64,000 bases of DNA from Ralstonia sp. 25mfcol4.1 (GCF_900104095.1 NZ_FNJO01000006.1:186001-250000), one strand, 5' to 3'; shown: positions 51,129-59,987, counted from the first letter of the stretch. Notes: generated by a model not told the origin, from the letters alone. Translations and numbers: made by a program.

Positions 51129-51884
51129 ATGAGCAAGCGACTGGAAGGCAAGATCGCCCTGGTAACCGGCGGCACGAGCGGCATCGGACTGGCTGCCGCA
51201 CAGGACCTGGCCCGCGAGGGCGCGAAGGTGTATGTGACCGGCCGCCGCCCGGCGGAACTCGACAAGGCCGTGGCAGCCATCGGCCATGGCGCGGTAGGCG
51301 TGCAGGGCGACGTGACCCGCGAGGCCGACCTCGATGCGCTGGTCAACACGATCCGCGAGGGCGATGGGCGCCTGGACGTGCTGTTCGCCAATGCCGGCGG
51401 CGGCACCATGGCGCCGCTGGGCGAGATCACGGCGCAGCATTTCGACGATACGTTCAATCGCAATGTCCGCGCCGTGGTGTTCACGGTGCAGAAGGCGCTG
51501 CCGCTGATGGGCAAGGGCGGTTCCATCATCCTGACCGGCTCGATCGCCGGATCGACGGGCACGCCGGCGTTCAGCATCTACAGCGCCTCGAAGGCGGCGG
51601 TGCGCGGCCTGGCCCGCAGCTGGGTGCTGGACCTCAAGGATCGCGGCATCCGCGTGAACGTGGTGAGCCCCGGTTCCACGCACACGGTGGGGCTGGCCGA
51701 ACTGGGCGGCGACACCAAGGCCGGGCAGGACGGGCTGCTGGGCTACCTGGCGTCGCTGGTGCCGATGGGCCGGCTGGGCGCCCCGGAGGAAATCGCCCGC
51801 GTGGTGACGTTCCTGGCGTCCGACGATTCGAGCTTCATCAACGGCGCCGAAATCGCCGCCGATGGCGGACAGGCGCAGGTCTGA
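51129..51884 (+). CDS. SDR-family oxidoreductase
   Basis: The 251-residue protein is a classical SDR. It has [10 protein letters not shown] near residues 13-22 for the cofactor, the VTGRRPAEL segment with an Arg after strand 2 that suits [13 protein letters not shown] near residue 85, the catalytic Ser in [10 protein letters not shown], and [10 protein letters not shown] for Tyr and Lys. [18 protein letters not shown] ends the protein. Closest are quinone/keto reductases induced by LysR proteins in response to xenobiotics. A GGAAACATC ribosome-binding sequence precedes the ATG. Confidence 0.92.
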   Translation: MSKRLEGKIALVTGGTSGIGLAAAQDLAREGAKVYVTGRRPAELDKAVAAIGHGAVGVQGDVTREADLDALVNTIREGDGRLDVLFANAGGGTMAPLGEITAQHFDDTFNRNVRAVVFTVQKALPLMGKGGSIILTGSIAGSTGTPAFSIYSASKAAVRGLARSWVLDLKDRGIRVNVVSPGSTHTVGLAELGGDTKAGQDGLLGYLASLVPMGRLGAPEEIARVVTFLASDDSSFINGAEIAADGGQAQV

Positions 51885-51922
51885 GCGGCCGGCATGGTTT
51901 GGACGATATCGTCCGGGCAAAA

Positions 51923-51948
51923 AAACAGCCACCCGAGGGTGGCTGTTT
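51923..51948 (-). terminator. Bidirectional rho-independent terminator
   Basis: AAACAGCCACCC and GGGTGGCTGTTT form a perfect 12-bp stem with a two-base loop. On the minus strand it is followed by seven T (complement of the A-run at 51919-51925), so it mainly ends the aminotransferase transcript. On the plus strand it also lies 38 bp after the SDR stop with a TTTGCTT tail. Confidence 0.88.
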
Positions 51949-51990
51949 GCTTAAAACGCGATGGCGCGTCGAAGGCGCGCGGTCCAGCTA

Positions 51991-53187
51991 TCAGCCCTTC
52001 AGCACCTGGCCGATGGCATTCGCCACCACACCGACGTTGCGCTCGTTCAGGCCGGCCACGCACATGCGGCCAGAGCGCAGCACGTAGACGCCGTGCTCGT
52101 TCTTCAGGCGGTCCACCTGGTCGGCCGACAGGCCCGTGTAGGTGAACATGCCGCGCTGCTTGATGTAACGCGACAGCTTTTCGCCGCTGACATGCTCGCG
52201 CAGCTGGTCGTGGATGGCCTGGCGCATGCGCGTGATGCGCTGGCACATGGCTGCCAGTTCCGTTTCCCAGCTCTGGCGCAGGGCCGGCGTGGTCAGCACG
52301 CGGGCCACCACGCGGGCGCCGTGGGTGGGCGGGTTGCTGTAGTTGGCGCGCACGGCGCCGGTCAGCTGGCCCAGCACGCGGCTGGCTTCGTCGGCGCTCT
52401 GGCAGATCACGGAGAGCCCGCCGCAGCGCTCGCCGTATAGCGAGAAATTCTTCGAGAACGAGTTGGCCACCAGCGCGGGCACGTTCTGGCGGGCCAGTTC
52501 GCGCACGGCAAAGGCGTCGTCGTCCAGGCCCGAGCCAAAGCCCTGGTAGGCCATGTCGACGAACGGCAGCAGCTTGCGAGCCTTCAGCACGCCGATCACC
52601 TGGCGCCACTGGTCTTCGTTCAGGTCCACGCCGGTCGGGTTGTGGCAGCAGGCGTGCAGCAGCACGATGCCGCCCTGCGGAATGGCGTGGATGGCCGCCA
52701 GCATGGCGTCGAACTTGAGGCCGCCGGTTTCGGCGTCGTAGTACGGGTAGGTATTGACCTTGAAGCCGGCGCGTTCGAACACCACGCGGTGGTTTTCCCA
52801 GCTCGGGTTGCTGATCCACATTTCCGCGGTCGGGAAATAGCGTTTCAGGAAGTCGGCACCCACGCGCAGTGCGCCCGAGCCGCCCAGCGTCTGCAGCGTG
52901 GCGATACGGCCTTCGGCGCGGGCGGCGCAGTCGTCGCCGAACACCAGCGCCTGCACGGCCTGGCGGTACGCGGCGATGCCGGCCATCGGCAGGTAGGGGC
53001 GCGGGCCCATGTCCGACAGGAGCGCGGCTTCGGCTTCGGCCACGGCCTGCATGACGGGCAGGCGGCCTTCGTCGTCAAAGTAGATGCCGATGCTCAGATT
53101 GACCTTGTTGGTACGCGGGTCCTGCTGAAAATCCTCGTTGAGCGAGAGGATCGGGTCACCGGGAAAGGCTTCGATGTGTTCGAACAT
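51991..53187 (-). CDS. tyrB: Aromatic amino acid aminotransferase
   Basis: The 398-residue enzyme is a class I aspartate/tyrosine-type aminotransferase of the AspC/TyrB group. ILSLNEDFQQDPRTNKVNLSIGIYFDDEGRLPVMQAV is the characteristic N-terminus. The PLP Lys is in ANSFSKNFSLYGERCG near residue 250, HACCHNPTGVD holds the Asn-Pro-Thr-Gly motif, and SGRMCVAGLN near the end has the Arg for the substrate carboxylate. With HPPD and an amino acid permease in the same region, tyrosine and phenylalanine transamination to 4-hydroxyphenylpyruvate is the likely role. ATG at 53187 is set by the FEHIEAFPGDPI start. Confidence 0.9.
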   Translation of the reverse strand: MFEHIEAFPGDPILSLNEDFQQDPRTNKVNLSIGIYFDDEGRLPVMQAVAEAEAALLSDMGPRPYLPMAGIAAYRQAVQALVFGDDCAARAEGRIATLQTLGGSGALRVGADFLKRYFPTAEMWISNPSWENHRVVFERAGFKVNTYPYYDAETGGLKFDAMLAAIHAIPQGGIVLLHACCHNPTGVDLNEDQWRQVIGVLKARKLLPFVDMAYQGFGSGLDDDAFAVRELARQNVPALVANSFSKNFSLYGERCGGLSVICQSADEASRVLGQLTGAVRANYSNPPTHGARVVARVLTTPALRQSWETELAAMCQRITRMRQAIHDQLREHVSGEKLSRYIKQRGMFTYTGLSADQVDRLKNEHGVYVLRSGRMCVAGLNERNVGVVANAIGQVLKG

Positions 53188-53254
53188 GGGATGCGTCTGG
53201 CTTGCGGGTTCAGGGGGGCAGCGGCCCGGTGCGCACACGGGCCGCTCAGGCAGG

Positions 53255-54643
53255 TTACTGGATCTGGGCGCTCGCGGCGGGCATGGCCGAACCGGCGTTC
53301 TTCTGCCGGAGGCGATAGCTTACGCCAAGAATGACCAGCCAGACCGGAATCAGGTAGACCGAAATGCGCAGGCCCGGCGTCAGGAACATCACCACCAGGA
53401 TGCCGGCCAGGAAGATCAGCGTCACGTAGTTCGTCAGCGGGTAGCCCAGGCTCTGGAACGCCGTGGTCTTGCCTTCGGCGCGCTTGGCGCGGCGGAACAT
53501 CAGGTGAATGATGCTGATCATGGCCCAGTTGATGATCAGGGCCGAGACCACCAGTCCCATCAGCAGTTCGAAGGCTTCGCCGGGCATGAAGTAGTTGACC
53601 AGCACGCAGAGGCCGGTGGCCAGGGCCGATACGCCCAGCGCGGCCAGCGGAATGCCGCGACGGTTCACCTTCATCAGCGCACGCGGGGCGTTGCCCTGTT
53701 GCGCCAGGCCCAGCAGCATGCGGCTGTTGCAGTAGACGCCGCTGTTGTAGACCGACAGCGCCGCCGTCAGCACCACCACGTTCAGCACGGTGGCCACGAT
53801 ATCGCTGTTCATCGCATGGAAGATCAGCACGAACGGGCTGCCCCCGGTGACCACCTTCTGCCACGGGTACAGCGACAGCAGCACGGCCAGCGCGCCAACG
53901 TAGAAGATCAGGATGCGGTAGATCACCTGGTTGGTGGCCTTGGGGATGCTCTTGCCCGGGTTGTCGGCCTCGGCAGCGGTAATGCCCACCAGCTCCAGGC
54001 CGCCGAACGAGAACATGATCACGGCCATCGCCATCACCAGTCCGCCCAGCCCGTTCGGGAAGAAGCCGCCGTGCTGCCACAGGTTGGCCACGCTCGCTTC
54101 GGGGCCGGCGCCGCCGGTACCCAGCATGTAGCCGCCAAAGCCGATCATGCCGACGATGGCCGCGACCTTGATGATCGAGAACCAGAATTCCATCTCGCCG
54201 AACGATTTCACGCTGGCCAGGTTGATGGCGTTGATGACGACGAAGAAGCCCAGCGCCGACACCCATGTCGGGATGCCCGGCCACCAGTACTGGACGTAGA
54301 TGCCCACCGCCGACAGTTCGGCCATGCTGACCAGGATGTACAGCACCCAGTAGTTCCAGCCGGACATGAAGCCGGCAAAGTGGCCGCAATACTTGTTGGC
54401 GAAGTAGCTGAACGAGCCGGCCACCGGTTCGTCGACGACCATCTCGCCCAACTGGCGCATGATGAAGAACGCGACGATGCCGGCCAGCGCGTAGCCCAGC
54501 AGCACGGACGGGCCGGCCAGCTTGATGGTCTGGGCGATGCCCAGGAACAGGCCGGTGCCGATGGCGCCGCCTAGCGCAATCAGCTGGATATGGCGATTCT
54601 TCAGGCCACGCTTGAGCGTGCCTTGGCTATCGGAAGCATGCAT
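53255..54643 (-). CDS. Amino acid permease (AAT/APC family, aromatic or general)
   Basis: The 462-residue carrier has twelve hydrophobic segments. It starts LKRGLKNRHIQLIALGGAIGTGLFLGIAQTIKLAGPS, the universal AAT-family signature, followed by FIMRQLGEMVVDEPVAGSFSYFANKYCG. The family includes AroP, PheP, CycA and proline permeases; discrimination is not possible by eye. Lying 67 bp upstream of the aromatic aminotransferase gene on the same strand and close to HPPD, it probably imports tyrosine or phenylalanine. The intergenic stretch upstream (54644-54835) has no gene. Confidence 0.88.
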   Translation of the reverse strand: MHASDSQGTLKRGLKNRHIQLIALGGAIGTGLFLGIAQTIKLAGPSVLLGYALAGIVAFFIMRQLGEMVVDEPVAGSFSYFANKYCGHFAGFMSGWNYWVLYILVSMAELSAVGIYVQYWWPGIPTWVSALGFFVVINAINLASVKSFGEMEFWFSIIKVAAIVGMIGFGGYMLGTGGAGPEASVANLWQHGGFFPNGLGGLVMAMAVIMFSFGGLELVGITAAEADNPGKSIPKATNQVIYRILIFYVGALAVLLSLYPWQKVVTGGSPFVLIFHAMNSDIVATVLNVVVLTAALSVYNSGVYCNSRMLLGLAQQGNAPRALMKVNRRGIPLAALGVSALATGLCVLVNYFMPGEAFELLMGLVVSALIINWAMISIIHLMFRRAKRAEGKTTAFQSLGYPLTNYVTLIFLAGILVVMFLTPGLRISVYLIPVWLVILGVSYRLRQKNAGSAMPAASAQIQ

Positions 54644-54835
54644 TGGGGTGTCTATCCTCTACCCATTCTTGTGGAATGGCGGCGCGCCTCTTTGGGATTG
54701 GGCGCTTTGAAAAAACGCCGGCGCGGGTAACGCCGGACGCAGGGGTGCGCGCCGGCGAAAACCCGGGAGTTTACCGGCACACGCTTGGAAAAGCAGGGAA
54801 TTGGGTCGGCCCGGTTCAGCGCCGGGCCGGATGCG

Positions 54836-55909
54836 TCACACCTTCAGCGTGCCGCGCTCGATCTGGTCGCGTTCGAGTGATTCGAACAGCGCCTTGAAGT
54901 TGCCTTCACCGAAGCCATCGTCGCCCGAACGCTGGATGTATTCGAAGAACACCGGGCCCAGCACGGTCTTCGAGAAGATCTGCAGCAGCAGGCGCGGCCG
55001 GCCGCCTTCGGTGGTGCCGTCCACCAGGATGCCGCGGGCCTTGAGCTGGTCCACCGGCTGGCCGTGGCCCGGCAGGCGGGTGTCCAGGGCCTGGTAGTAA
55101 TAGTCGTTCGGGGCGGTCATCAGTTCGACGCCGGCCAGTTGCAGGCTGTCGATGACGTCGATCAGGTTGTCCACGGCAAAGGCGATGTGCTGGATGCCTT
55201 CGCCGTTGAATGCCATCAGGAATTCCTCGATCTGGCCCGCACCCTTGGACGATTCCTCGTTCAGCGGAATGCGGATCTTGCCGTCCGGCGCGGTCATCGC
55301 CTTCGAGGTCAGGCCCGTGTACTCGCCCTGGATGTCGAAATAGCGGATTTCGCGGAAGTTGAACAGACGTTCGTAGAAGTTAGCCCAGTAAGCCATGCGG
55401 CCACGGTAGACGTTGTGCGTCAGGTGGTCGATCAGCTTGAGGCCGTGGCCCTTCGGGTGGCGGTCCACGCCCTCGATATATTCGAAGTCGATGTCATAGA
55501 TCGACTTGCCGTCCTCGAAGCGGTCGATCAGGTACAGCGGCGCGCCGCCAATGCCCTTGATGGCCGGCAGCCGTAGTTCCATCGGGCCCGTGGCGATCTC
55601 GATCGGCTGGGCGCCCAGCATCAGCGCGCGGTTGTACGCCTTGTGCGAGTCCTTGACGCGGAAGGCCATGCCGCAGGCGCTGGGGCCGTGTTCGGCGGCG
55701 AAATAGGCGGCTTCGCTATGCGGCTCGTTGTTGACGATGAAGTTGATGTCGCCCTGGCGATACAGCACCACGTCCTTCGAGCGGTGACGGGCCACCAGCG
55801 TAAAGCCCATTTTCTCGAACAGCGGTTCCAGCACGTTGGGCGTGGGCGAGGCGAATTCAACGAACTCGAAGCCCATCAGTTGCATCGGGTTTTCAAACAG
55901 GTCGGCCAT
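54836..55909 (-). CDS. hppD: 4-hydroxyphenylpyruvate dioxygenase
   Basis: The 357-residue enzyme is an HPPD of the two-domain VOC fold. The C-terminal active domain holds the 2-His-1-Glu iron triad: His in [14 protein letters not shown] near residue 160, His in [11 protein letters not shown] near residue 240, and Glu in [10 protein letters not shown] near residue 320. The [12 protein letters not shown] segment and the final helix with [18 protein letters not shown] are conserved. It makes homogentisate from 4-hydroxyphenylpyruvate. ATG at 55909 follows GGAGCACC... read in reverse as a good ribosome-binding site. It is divergent from an Lrp gene 206 bp away. Confidence 0.95.
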   Translation of the reverse strand: MADLFENPMQLMGFEFVEFASPTPNVLEPLFEKMGFTLVARHRSKDVVLYRQGDINFIVNNEPHSEAAYFAAEHGPSACGMAFRVKDSHKAYNRALMLGAQPIEIATGPMELRLPAIKGIGGAPLYLIDRFEDGKSIYDIDFEYIEGVDRHPKGHGLKLIDHLTHNVYRGRMAYWANFYERLFNFREIRYFDIQGEYTGLTSKAMTAPDGKIRIPLNEESSKGAGQIEEFLMAFNGEGIQHIAFAVDNLIDVIDSLQLAGVELMTAPNDYYYQALDTRLPGHGQPVDQLKARGILVDGTTEGGRPRLLLQIFSKTVLGPVFFEYIQRSGDDGFGEGNFKALFESLERDQIERGTLKV

Positions 55910-56040
55910 GATCGGAGCACCTCGGGGGCGAGAGAGGGGATGGAAATAATATTTCGGTGAGGCAGCCGCGCGAGTGGCTTGGGGGACGCTTGGCGCGCTG
56001 CGCAACGTGAGGAAATTGTAGAACCCGCCCCGCTAAATAG

Positions 56041-56093
56041 GATTTCGTAAGGCACGCAGGGAAACCCTGAAAGATGAGATAAGATTTCGTCAA
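56041..56093. promoter_or_regulatory. Paired GATTTCGT sites, candidate Lrp-type operators
   Basis: TAGGATTTCGTAAGG (around 56041-56050) and TAAGATTTCGTCAAA (around 56083-56093) repeat the octamer GATTTCGT in direct orientation exactly 42 bp (four turns) apart. They lie just upstream of the Lrp-type start at 56116 and within the divergent region to HPPD (start 55909). Same-face spacing fits an Lrp-type protein wrapping DNA. Confidence 0.5.
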
Positions 56094-56115
56094 ACCGCCA
56101 TCTCAGGAAATCAGA

Positions 56116-56589
56116 ATGCAGCAAACCGACCTCGACCGCATCGATCGCCGCCTGCTGGCGGAGCTGCAGGAACATGGGCGCGCCACCAACCTGGAACTGT
56201 CCGAGGCGATCAACCTGTCCCCGGCCCAGACGCTGCGACGCCACCGCCGCCTGGAGGAGGGCGGCATCATCAAGCGTTACGAGGCGCGGCTCGACAGCAA
56301 CGCGCTGGGATTTGGCGTGACGGCGTTCATCCACGTGACGATGGAACGCGGCCATATTCGCGATTTGTCCAAATTCAAGGGACTGGTGGCGGAACTCGCC
56401 CAGATCCAGGAATGCTTCTCCGTGACCGGCGACATCGACTACGTACTGAAGGTCGTGGCCAGGGACCTGAAGTCGCTGTCCGATTTCCTGCTCGACACCC
56501 TGATGCGCATCCCCGGCGTGAGCGGCGTGAAGTCAAGCGTGTGCCTGGACGAAATCAAGTGCACAAGCGCGATGCCGCTGGATTTGTGA
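56116..56589 (+). CDS. Lrp/AsnC-family transcriptional regulator
   Basis: The 157-residue regulator starts with an HTH (LDRIDRRLLAELQEHGRATNLELSEAINLSPAQTLRRHRRLEEGGIIKRYEARLD) and ends with the RAM effector domain (IQECFSVTGDIDYVLKVVARDLKSLSDFL). It is divergent from the HPPD gene and likely activates tyrosine catabolism in response to an aromatic amino acid, as Lrp-type regulators of hpd do elsewhere. Paired repeats in the divergent region may be its sites. A terminator follows 24 bp after its stop. Confidence 0.92.
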   Translation: MQQTDLDRIDRRLLAELQEHGRATNLELSEAINLSPAQTLRRHRRLEEGGIIKRYEARLDSNALGFGVTAFIHVTMERGHIRDLSKFKGLVAELAQIQECFSVTGDIDYVLKVVARDLKSLSDFLLDTLMRIPGVSGVKSSVCLDEIKCTSAMPLDL

Positions 56590-56612
56590 GCAGGGTTGCG
56601 GATGAACGAGTG

Positions 56613-56640
56613 AAAAGCCCGCCATGTGCGGGCTTTTTGT
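56613..56640 (+). terminator. Rho-independent terminator after the Lrp-type gene
   Basis: AAAAGCCCGC / GCGGGCTTTT forms a ten-base stem with loop CATGT, followed by a T-rich tail (TTTTTGTTTTG). It marks the right edge of the tyrosine region. GC content drops immediately after it. Confidence 0.88.
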
Positions 56641-56810
56641 TTTGTTGGGTTAGGGAAATCGGAGATATGCGATTTTTGTGAGCGGTGCCTCGTGCTAGAG
56701 ATGTGGGGCTTGTCCAAAATCTCTCGGAGGTCAGAAATGTCGTACTCTCGTAGCACAAGAAACCAGCCATATGGGGGGATTATCAATCTAGAAAAGGGTC
56801 AGGTGGACCG

Positions 56811-57347
56811 ATGAGAGATATTCGATTTTTCTTGCGAGATATGGATCCCACCAGTACCGGCGGGCAGTTGATTGTCACGGACCACGGTTTCATTGATATG
56901 GGGAAGGCAGTAGGGTCCGAAGGCGATGTGGCAACCTGCCCTGCGTGTAAATCGACCGGGCGTGTATTCAATAACTGTTTTCCGGACTTCGATCAGGACG
57001 GCAGACAGGCGTTGGTATCTGGCGCTCGGGTCTATTGCGAGTGTACCGAGAAACCACTTGTTATTGAAACTCAGTATGACTCGTGGGTTGAAATCTGTGA
57101 TGCGCGCTCGCTTGCTCCAGCGTCGGTGCAAGATTGTCAGTCGGACAGTGATGACGAAGTAATTGAGCAGTATTTTGAGGTAGTAAATACCGGGTCGGGT
57201 GAACGGGTGACCGGCCTGCGCTACGATCTTTACATCGACGGCGAGATGGTATTCAGGGATCAATTGATGGATAACGGGTGCACTCAAGCCGTGGCGGGGC
57301 AATGCTATTTAGAAGCGGTTATTTGGCATGAGGGGCGGCAGGCATGA
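56811..57347 (+). CDS. PAAR-domain protein (T6SS spike tip)
   Basis: The 178-residue protein has in its first 90 residues the compact PAAR form seen in Ralstonia/Burkholderia: TSTGGQLIVTDHGFIDMGKAVGSEGDVATCPACKSTG, then DGRQALVSGARVYCEC. Cys and His residues at CPAC, CEC and DHG would bind the zinc at the cone tip. The remaining ~85 residues (WVEICDAR...ICYLEAVIWHEGRQA-like) form an unrecognised C-terminal domain, probably an adaptor for the effector. The next gene's ATG overlaps its stop (57344-57347). PAAR proteins cap the VgrG spike and carry effectors. The gene is low in GC for this genome, as is the rest of the cassette. Confidence 0.75.
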   Translation: MRDIRFFLRDMDPTSTGGQLIVTDHGFIDMGKAVGSEGDVATCPACKSTGRVFNNCFPDFDQDGRQALVSGARVYCECTEKPLVIETQYDSWVEICDARSLAPASVQDCQSDSDDEVIEQYFEVVNTGSGERVTGLRYDLYIDGEMVFRDQLMDNGCTQAVAGQCYLEAVIWHEGRQA

Positions 57348-57946
57348 GCTACGATTCGGAAACGAGATTGCTGGCCGCGATTGCTTATGGCGAATCGTCA
57401 CCGAAGAATGTCTATGAGGAAATGGCGGCCATTGCCAGCGTCAGGCAAATGAAGGCACGTGGATATCAAACTATGGCCATCTTCACGACCAAGGAGCGGT
57501 CCTTCAGTTTTGTCGTGGCCGACGGTAATCAAAGATTTGCAAAGCTAATGAAATCGACGGATGCTCAAATAGAAAAATCGCCTGAGATGTCTGTCGCAAT
57601 AGCGGCGGCACAAAATGCCTTTGCGGATGGTGTAGACCACTCAAATGGCGCATATTTCTGAGATGGTGCCGATATCAAATCAAACTACAAGGCTCATCAG
57701 AAGGTTAGAGCGGGAATATATTTCTCCGATCCGCGACACAACATCTATGATGTCAAAGCGACGGATGGCGAGTATGAGCTATCGATCGTTGTCAAGAAGA
57801 GACGACGCGGAAAAATCGTTCAGGAACGAAAGGTTATAGGAACATATCCATACACTTACGAATCCACTGCGGCCCATGGAGGAACGATATTTTGGAAATT
57901 TGGGAGCGAATGGCTGAAGATTTCCAGAGGAAAGGCGCACAGGTAA
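57344..57946 (+). pseudogene. PAAR-linked predicted wall hydrolase, interrupted by an in-frame TGA
   Basis: The frame opens at ATG 57344, overlapping the PAAR stop, and meets a TGA at 57659-57661. In the same frame it continues without any further stop to TAA 57944-57946, which would give a 200-residue protein. Residues before the stop: LLAAIAYGES with a plausible catalytic Glu17, SVRQMKARGYQTMA, then FSFVVADGNQRFAKL and HSNGAYF. After it: DGADIKSNYKAHQ and GGTIFWKFGSEWLK. The context AYF-stop-DGADI suggests a Trp codon (TGG) mutated to TGA. The start resembles SleB-like/lysozyme-like hydrolases, so a wall-degrading effector is inferred. The next gene overlaps the final stop. Confidence 0.65.
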
Positions 57947-58467
57947 TGCGATTCGCGCCATCTGTATTTTTACTTGTCGGTTGCTGTTCCGTTGCCCACG
58001 CGCAGCCGCCGCAAGCTGTCATCGAAAGTTGCCTGCTCGGGTATTCAACGGCTGCCGGCATTTCCGTCGTGATGGGGGCGAGCGGCCATCAGGTGGTTGA
58101 GGACGTTCCCGGCTACCGCTTGACCTGGCCGGAGCGGTTGCCCGGTGTCCGCGTCGGATACGCTGTCAGCAAGGGCGGGGATAACGACTATGTATTTGTA
58201 GGCAGACGTCGCGGGTATATCCGGACGGCCATTCCACTTTCGCAATGGAAGCCGGCACCTTTGGAAGTCCCCTTGCGCGCTGGTTATGGCGTCGTGACAC
58301 AGGGAACAAGCCGGTACGTATGTGTAGTGGAATCGACTGGGCAGGGCTCTGCGGCGTTCGTGATGGCCGGGTATATCGGTCGATTTGCGCCTGCCAAGGG
58401 AAAGGGCATACAGCTTTACTATGCCGTAGCGGACACCAAGACGTTCAAGGGATTCAAGTCAGATTGA
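57946..58467 (+). CDS. Secreted immunity-like protein of the PAAR cassette
   Basis: The ATG at 57946 shares a base with the TAA of the interrupted hydrolase frame (TAATG), so translation was coupled to the full-length effector. The 173-residue product has a signal peptide (RFAPSVFLLVGCCSVAHA, cut before QPPQ) and a mature domain with several short beta strands (VRVGYAVSKGGDNDYVFVGRRR, GYGVVTQGTSRYVCVVES, KGIQLYYAVADTKTF). A periplasmic immunity protein against a wall hydrolase is the natural reading. No family is recognised and it is unlike the immunity array at 38.8-39.9 kb. A terminator follows. Confidence 0.65.
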   Translation: MRFAPSVFLLVGCCSVAHAQPPQAVIESCLLGYSTAAGISVVMGASGHQVVEDVPGYRLTWPERLPGVRVGYAVSKGGDNDYVFVGRRRGYIRTAIPLSQWKPAPLEVPLRAGYGVVTQGTSRYVCVVESTGQGSAAFVMAGYIGRFAPAKGKGIQLYYAVADTKTFKGFKSD

Positions 58468-58489
58468 TTTTGCGGTTGGCGAGTAAAAG

Positions 58490-58511
58490 CAGCCCGCCAT
58501 AGTGCGGGCTG
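58490..58511 (+). terminator. Rho-independent terminator-like hairpin after the PAAR cassette
   Basis: CAGCCCGC / GCGGGCTG forms an eight-base stem with loop CATAGT (58490-58511), followed by ATTGTTGTC. The T-run is weak, so termination may be partial. It lies 23 bp after the immunity-like gene's stop. Confidence 0.65.
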
Positions 58512-58545
58512 ATTGTTGTCGCTCCATAGGATTGGCTGTCAAAGC

Positions 58546-59496
58546 CTACCGCACCTCCATCAAATCCTTCCCCACCACAATCCGGCCGCTGTAGTGCTTG
58601 CGGACGTCGGCGGCCCACATTTCGTCGGTGATGCGGTCGTCATCGCCGGGCACGAAGTGGCTGAGCACCAGCGTTTTCACGCCCGCCGCCGCGGCGATGC
58701 GGCCGACGTCTTCAGTCAGGGTGTGGCTTTCCAGGAAGTGCTTCCTGATGGTGGCGCCGTTGGCCACGCGGGCCACCAGGGCGTCGATGCCCGGGCCGTA
58801 CATGGCCTCGTGCACCAGCACGTCGGCGCCCTTGGCAAATTCGGCCAGTTTCGGGTTGTAGGCGGTGTCGCTGGAAAACACGATGGTGCGGTCGGCCGTC
58901 TCGAACCTGTAGGCGAAGTTGTCGACGATGGGCGGGTGGGGCGTGCGGAAGGCCGTCACCTTGACGTCGGCGTTTTGCAGGACCACGCCGTTGTCGGTGA
59001 TATCGGTGGCTTCCACGAGCTTGCGGATGTCGGGACGGCCTTCGTCGGCGATGCGCGTGTCGATGTCGAAGCGGTTCAGCGCCCAGTAGGTGCGCGTCAT
59101 TTCGGCGGTTCCGGCGGGCCCGTAGGCATGCACGGTCTGGTTCAGGCCCGTGGCCCATGCGTTGTAGATCAGGTTGCCGTATTCGAGATCGTGGTCCGAA
59201 TGGTGGTGGCTGATGAACACGTAGCGCAGCGCCGACAGCGGCACGCCGGCGTTGACCATCTGGCGTGACACGCCCGAGCCGCAGTCGATCACGTAGGGCA
59301 CGCCGTTGATCAGCAGCAGGTTGGCCGGGTTCGAGCGCGACCCGCCCACGCGTGGGCCGCCCTTGGTGCCCAGGAGGATCAGCCGGGTGCCGCCCGGCCC
59401 GGCGGCCGGTTGAGCGAACGGGATCTGGGGCAGCAGGGCGGCGCCGGCGGCGGCCACGCCCAGGCCAAGCACCTTGCGGCGTCGGGGCTGGAACAC
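58546..59496 (-). CDS. Exported MBL-fold metallohydrolase
   Basis: The 316-residue protein begins, by a GTG at 59496 preceded by AAGGAGAC, with a Tat-like signal (PRRRKVLGLGVAAAGAALLP). The metallo-beta-lactamase metal motif is SHHHSDHDLEYGNL near residue 95; later ligands are FSSDTAYN (Asp) and LSHFVPGDD (His). The overall form is close to RNase Z-like/arylsulfatase-type MBL enzymes. The extension RTYWALNRFDIDTRIADEG near residue 145 is typical of this group. It is probably a periplasmic hydrolase with unknown substrate. It converges with the PAAR cassette. Confidence 0.85.
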   Translation of the reverse strand: MFQPRRRKVLGLGVAAAGAALLPQIPFAQPAAGPGGTRLILLGTKGGPRVGGSRSNPANLLLINGVPYVIDCGSGVSRQMVNAGVPLSALRYVFISHHHSDHDLEYGNLIYNAWATGLNQTVHAYGPAGTAEMTRTYWALNRFDIDTRIADEGRPDIRKLVEATDITDNGVVLQNADVKVTAFRTPHPPIVDNFAYRFETADRTIVFSSDTAYNPKLAEFAKGADVLVHEAMYGPGIDALVARVANGATIRKHFLESHTLTEDVGRIAAAAGVKTLVLSHFVPGDDDRITDEMWAADVRKHYSGRIVVGKDLMEVR

Positions 59497-59660
59497 GTGT
59501 TGTCTCCTTGATGTTGTGATTGGCCGTCGCGCCGACATTGAAATCGGAAAACAGCCAGAATAGGCAGGCACAACCTTAGCGCCGGCCTTCGCACATCATC
59601 AAGGCACGAATGGAACGTTCAGTGGGACAAAGCGAACCCGGGGACGCGGGCTTCGGCGAA

Positions 59661-59987
59661 TCACTGGTCGATCTTGCGCATGGCCTCGGTAATATCCCGG
59701 GCGTCGTTCGGGCGCACCAGGCGCGCCACTTCCTTTCCGTCGCGCAGGAACACCAGCGTGGGCCAGAGCTTGACGCGGAACGAGCGCCCCAGCGGACGGC
59801 CGCTGCCATCCTCCACCTTGATATGGCCGATGGCCGGATGCTGGCCGAAGGCCGATTCGATCAGCGGCTGCGCGCGCTGGCAGAAGCCGCACCAGGGGGT
59901 GCCGAACTCCAGGATGGTGGCGCCGCGCAGCGCATCGATCTCGTCGCGCGACGGCTCCGTCGTGGCAAAAGTGTGGGTCATGCTCAT
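59661..59987 (-). CDS. Thioredoxin-family protein
   Basis: The 108-residue protein is a single thioredoxin domain. The active site is FGTPWCGFCQRAQPL near residue 33, with CGFC rather than the CGPC of thioredoxin 1. The cis-Pro loop is KLWPTLVFLRDGKEVARLVRP. No signal peptide is present, so it acts in the cytoplasm, probably as a disulfide reductase. It lies 164 bp downstream of the MBL gene start on the same strand and 80 bp after the helicase gene's end, with no clear functional link to either. Confidence 0.9.
   Translation of the reverse strand: MSMTHTFATTEPSRDEIDALRGATILEFGTPWCGFCQRAQPLIESAFGQHPAIGHIKVEDGSGRPLGRSFRVKLWPTLVFLRDGKEVARLVRPNDARDITEAMRKIDQ

Noticed and set aside
56662-56830. 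Near-repeat GAGATATGCGATTTTT (56662-56677) and GAGATATTCGATTTTT (56815-56830)
   Set aside because: It could be a duplicated remnant of the PAAR gene start, but 15 of 16 matching bases in AT-rich DNA with nothing conserved beyond is too little.
57659-57661. Selenocysteine at the in-frame TGA
   Set aside because: The context suggests Trp, no SECIS-like hairpin is evident right after it, and the protein family inferred does not use selenium.
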